64,000 nucleotides of DNA from assembly GCA_025602905.1 (NCBI GenBank), contig JAHLKI010000004.1:496001-560000 (forward strand), given 5' to 3'. Positions within the stretch are counted from its first letter, which is position 1; every line of letters begins with the position of its first letter. Positions 60,130 through 64,000 of the stretch are shown in pieces. The notes beneath the pieces were generated by a model. That model searched no databases. It saw only the letters and a program-made list of their open reading frames with translations, and was not told where the DNA came from. The stretch is from Phlyctochytrium arcticum (taxonomy: Eukaryota; Chytridiomycota; Chytridiomycetes; Chytridiales; Chytridiaceae). A program made the translations under genes and the position numbers.

Positions 60130-62164
60130 ATGTCAACCATGATTCAGGCCTCTGGTACCAAGCACATCAATCTGCGAATACAACGACCTAGAAAAATTAT
60201 AGCAGCAGAAATCACATCTTCTTTCTCATCTAAAACAGTCACGAAGCGCAAAAGGGACTTTAGCTCTCGTCCATCAGTTCAATCTCATACACTGTCAGTG
60301 GACGATGGGGAACCCCTCCCCCTGCCATCAGTAATAATATGTGACCCCTCGTTATTGCGCTCAAAGTGGCCACAGCCATGGTCGGCGGGACCCGGCCTTA
60401 TCAATCCACATACACTTTGTTACTTGAACTCGACCTTGCAGGTTCTGGTCAACGCCTGCCTCGATCGGATCCACGGAAAAGTATGTCAAGCGACAGGGGT
60501 ATGCTTGTTGTGCTTACTCGAACGACATATTCGCCGCACGTTTTTGGGGCCGGAGTCGGGCAAGAAAGCACCTAGGGTCGTGAACCCTACATTTTTGTCG
60601 AGAAATCTACCTGGTAGGTGATCCTAAGCACTTTGGTCGTCATAAGGTATCATTCCTGACGTTTACTTCCTTTAGTCATCAGTAAAAGTTTTCGTCTCGG
60701 ACGGCAAGAAGACTGCCACGAATTTCTTCGATGTTTAATCGAGATGGTTACAAGACGCTTGTGTTGGCACGCGTGTCAGGTACGCTCTGTCAGAAAAGAT
60801 TGCCTCTCGATATCAAACTCACTTTCTGTTTAGCCTGGATGAGCGATCGAAGGCAACGACTCTGATACATAATATTTTTGGATGATATACCCGGTCACAG
60901 ATCCGATGCAGCCGATGTTCCTACACGTCCAGGACCTACGAGCAAATGTTGGATCTAAGCTTAGATGTTGTCGCATCACTCAACAAGGCCTTCGCGTTGT
61001 ACAGCAAGGCGGAGAAGCTGGAGGGAGACAACAAATATAGATGTGATAGGTGAGTTTGACATTTTCATCCACCTTTTCGCTCCGAATCCATGTGCTAAAA
61101 CTGAATTGTTTGGCAGATGTGCTATGCTTGTTGATGCCGTGAAGCGGGTCACAGTAGCGGTGGCCCCAGAAGTCCTCACCATTCAGTTAAAGCGGTTCGA
61201 TGTTTTTGGGCGCGGCAAGAACTGCGCAAAAGTGGATTTTCCTGAATCCTTGGACATTACCCCTTCGATGACTCTGGGCACGGTAAGACTAGGGAGACTA
61301 CGCAATCTGCCAGCCAAAAAAATCTCACAGGCTGCCTCTACTTTTCAGAGCCATGGGAAATACAACCTTTACGGCGTGATTTGCCACCATGGCCAGTCGC
61401 CCGACCGCGGCCATTATACATCTTTTGTGAAGGGTCCTACCGGAAGCTGGACCTTTTTTAATGACGATAGAGCCATTCCCTGCAAACTAGAGATGGTTTT
61501 GGCGGCAAAAACGGATGCCTATATGCTGTTCTACACACGGCACCACGATCCACAAGTAGTAGGCCAGCCTGACTCAGAGCGAGTGTCCTCCCAGAGCCAT
61601 AATACCGCTGTTACCGCCGCCGTCATCCGTGAAGACCCGAGTCCATCTGCCGAGCCCATCCGCGATGACGTTACAAATGTCTTCAAAGATGCGGGTATGG
61701 ACGTCCCACCTCCAAACATTGCACCCATTTCGGAGAGTGTGCTGCGTTCCAAATCAAAGAAGGCCCGGACAAATGTGAACGCCGCGTCTATGTTTTCCCG
61801 AGCGGCCGCTGCCAAAGTTGCAAACTTTGTATCACGTTTGATATTCGGCAAACAAGTGCAGCAACAACCGTGTAATAGCGGGGAACGCCCGCCCCGACCG
61901 GACCGAACGGACTCGATGGATGCACTTATCAATTCCCCGAACTCACCAACAACAACGCAAACAATGCTAATGACGAGACCCCTTGCTCCCATCCGCACCG
62001 ACTCCCAGTGTTTCATGATGGATCAATGTATAAATCCCAATATCCCTATCCACAACCTTAGATCATCTACATCCCATAGGTCTAGACCGCCTGCCCCCCT
62101 TCGTACGCAGAGTATGTATAGCCAGACTTCATTTCCTTTACCATGTCCCATTTTAGTTGCCTGA
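60130..62164 (+). pseudogene. USP36-like ubiquitin hydrolase, copy 2 (disrupted)
   Basis: Corresponding exons are 60130-60613, 60676-60779, 60834-61049, 61117-61282 and 61349-62164. Two lesions are seen against copy 1. Exon 2 is one base longer, so normal splicing shifts the frame. Exon 3 has TGA at 60883-60885 where copy 1 has GGA. An 18-nt in-frame deletion removes six residues after the Cys box (QVLVNACLD against QVLVHTEVLVNACLD). The Cys box, the exon 4 region and the His box (HHGQSPDRGHYTSFVKG) are otherwise conserved and the tail is open, so decay looks recent. An alternative donor (GC|GTGTCA) could mend the frame of exon 2 but not the stop. A sequencing error at one site cannot explain both lesions. 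Confidence 0.82.
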
Positions 62165-63010
62165 TGTTGGATCCCCGCGTCTTTCGATTATCCATTTCTC
62201 TCCGTTTATAGTAAGCACATCTGTATATCTTAATTACTACCTGCAATGTCAAATTCGCACTGGATACCCCTTCACCTTTTCTGTATGTTCTGGTGTTTGT
62301 TTTTCCCAGCACAACCTTTCCCTGCGTCATAACTTGCATTTAAGTACATCCGAATCAGTCGTTCTCCCGAACTTGCGTACTCGCGTATTTATAACTTATA
62401 CGACGCATTCTCAGCTCAATTTTAACCACTACCACTACTTTGTGGCTTATTATCTATTATTATTGCCACCGGTCTCCATACCCCGCAACGCCCGTCAAAT
62501 GCGCATCAAATCATGCGTCGTGATTTTCCCACGAACAAAATTCGGATAAATTACATAATCGTCCCTTAATCCTTGAGCAACGCGTATGTAAGACAGTATT
62601 TCCAGTATTTCCTTGATTTCACTCTTGAAGTCCAACATACGAGCCATCTTAAACTTTTATTTCTTGTCCTGCGTTTGGATTGACCAGAATACCCATTCCT
62701 CCTTCCAAGGCATTGGAGCCACAACCAAGACCAATGTCCCATCACGCGCTGAAACAAATATCAGCAACAGACGGTCCGCGTATACCATGAATCCCAATTG
62801 AAACAATGGGATTTCTACCCATTTTCATGCTGGATCTCAGGTTCGGATTCGAGAGATTCCTAACAAATATTGTGATTTCCTAACGCAGTTATTAGCAAAA
62901 AGATTTCTTCTTCGGATAATCGAGGAGATGCGCTTGAATTTCAATGTCTGATGGACAAAATGCAAGATGTCCTTTGCTGATAGCTATTCAACTTTTCCTA
63001 TTTGGAGCCG
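62165..63010. other. Spacer between copies 2 and 3
   Basis: AT-rich, no recognised gene. A fragment at about 62895-62975 resembles USP exon 2: 'TCTTCTTCGGATAATCGAGGAGATGCGC..GAATTTCAATG..TGATGGACAAAATGCAAGA' recalls the exon 2 end of copy 1 (GAATTTCTTCGATGCTTGATGGATAAATTGCAAGA). This may be debris of a further copy. Confidence 0.4.
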
Positions 63011-64000
63011 ATGTCAACCATGATGCACGTCTCTGGTGCCGAGAATGAAGATCTGCAAATTCAGCCACCACCACATAAAATCGGAGCGAGCATTGGATTT
63101 CATTCATCCAAATTAATTGCAAAGCACAAAAGGGACTCCAGTTCCCGTCTATCTCCCACATCAACTCAATATCGCCCACTGTCGGGATGGGGAACCGCTC
63201 CCTCTGCCATCAGTAATAATATGTGACCCATCAGTGCTGCGTTCAAAATTGCCACAGCCATGGTCGGTGGGACCCGGCCCTTTCAATCCTCACACACTTT
63301 GCTACTTGAACTCTACATGGCTAGTCCTGGTACACACCGAGGTCTTGGTCAACGCCTGCCTCGATGGGAAAGAATGTCATACGACCGGGGTATGCTCATC
63401 GTGCGTACTTGAACAGCATATGTGCCGAACGTTTTTGGGGCCTGAAACAGACAAAAAAGGACCTAGGGCCGTTAACCCTGCGTTTCTGTCTAAAACTTAC
63501 ATGGTAAGGAGTGAAATCACTTTGTGTCATCGTAAGATGTCATTCCTGATATGTTTCCTCCTTTCAGTTATGAGCACGACGTTACGACATTAAGAAGATG
63601 CTCATGAATTTCATCGATGCCTTACAGAAACACTACAATTTTTTTGTATTGTCCCGCGTAACAGGTACGCACTGCACTACCAGACAAAAATTGCATCTCG
63701 ATATCAAACTCACTTTCATTTAGGCTTGATCAGCGCTCAAAGACAACCACCCTCATCCACACTTTCTTTGACGGATATACGCGCTCGCAGGTGCGATGCT
63801 CCCGTTGCGACCACAAGTCCAATTCGTACGAGCCAATTCTGGATATCAGCTTGGCCGTTGCGAGTACGGTGAACAAGGCTTTGGCTATGTATACCAAGGC
63901 AGAGAAACTGCAAGGCGACAACCAGTACCGATGTAGCAAGTGAGTCTGACGTTTTTATCTTCTTCTTCGTTATATGAGCCAACCCGCAAGCATTTGTTAG
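63011..64000 (+). pseudogene. USP36-like ubiquitin hydrolase, copy 3 (disrupted, cut by window end)
   Basis: Exon-like segments are 63011-63503, 63568-63664 and 63724-63939; the rest lies outside. A 5-nt deletion near 63185-63190 (copy 1 has TCGGTGGACGATGG, here TCGGGATGG) shifts the frame of exon 1, and a further one-base loss lies near its 3' end. Exon 2 is shortened and has TAA where copy 1 reads Gln (CGGCAAGAG becomes CATTAAGAA). The Cys box is still readable (NPHTLCYLNSTW). Exon 3 is intact but much more diverged from copy 1 than exon 1 is, reading YTRSQVRCSRCDHKSN and KLQGDNQYRCSK. Confidence 0.8.

Larger units (their letters stand above)
56372..64000 (+). repeat. Tandem array of three USP36-like gene copies
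   Basis: Three head-to-tail copies start near 56372, 60130 and 63011, separated by 1.43 and 0.85 kb of non-coding DNA. Exon order, intron positions and parts of intron sequence (for example GTAGGTG...CACTTTGG in intron 1) are shared. Copies 1 and 2 are very alike at DNA level. The array continues past the window edge. Confidence 0.85.

Noticed and set aside
60965..61116. N-terminal part of the long open frame that reaches 62164 in copy 2
   Set aside because: It is out of frame with the homologous exon 3 and runs through an intron; only the part from 61117 on is homologous coding sequence.

Overview
The window reads as the nuclear genome of a fungus, most likely a zoosporic (flagellated) lineage such as a chytrid. 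This placement is inferred from gene content and splicing; no rRNA or other marker is present. Spliceosomal introns are abundant and tiny (about 47-74 nt, GT-AG). Fungal-type genes (UTP13, TOM22, NBP35, Dicer, a FUN19-type SWIRM protein, KDM5) sit next to genes that Dikarya generally lack: an RP2 orthologue, an INPP5E-like 5-phosphatase and a possible EROS/CYBC1-like membrane protein. Genes lie on both strands, mostly 0.1-1.5 kb apart, with no operon-like arrangement. I saw no tRNA, rRNA, CRISPR array or intact transposon.

Left part (1-17.8 kb): the 3' end of an inositol polyphosphate 5-phosphatase; an intronless protein with ten 18-residue Cys/His repeats and a nuclease-like C-terminus; a gene-poor 2.4 kb stretch; CAF-1 large subunit; a peroxisomal 4-coumarate-CoA-ligase-like enzyme ending in SKL; a small secreted protein with two I9-inhibitor-like modules; and a KDM5-type histone demethylase.

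Middle part (19-50.5 kb): a USP7-type ubiquitin hydrolase, a disordered protein with three RFxV motifs, a BTB-like protein, cofactor-independent phosphoglycerate mutase, RP2, a DJ-1/PfpI protein, TOM22, V-ATPase c'', NBP35, a SWIRM protein, the EROS-like protein, UTP13, a WD40-5-phosphatase fusion, and a membrane protein with a Pro/Gln-rich tail.

Right part (50.6-64 kb): a complete 14-exon Dicer, then three tandem copies of a USP36/USP42-like deubiquitinase. The first copy is open throughout. The second carries a nonsense codon and a splice-frame shift. The third, cut by the window edge, carries frameshifts and a stop.

Shared themes are chromatin (CAF-1, KDM5, SWIRM), ubiquitin removal (USP7 and the USP36-like cluster), phosphoinositide turnover (two 5-phosphatases), RNA silencing (Dicer), and a possible ARL3/ciliary trafficking pair (RP2 and the INPP5E-like enzyme). 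The best candidates for something undescribed are the Cys/His-repeat plus nuclease-like protein (1454-2758), the secreted double-I9 protein (11017-11598), the RFxV protein (23458-24711) and the decaying deubiquitinase array.
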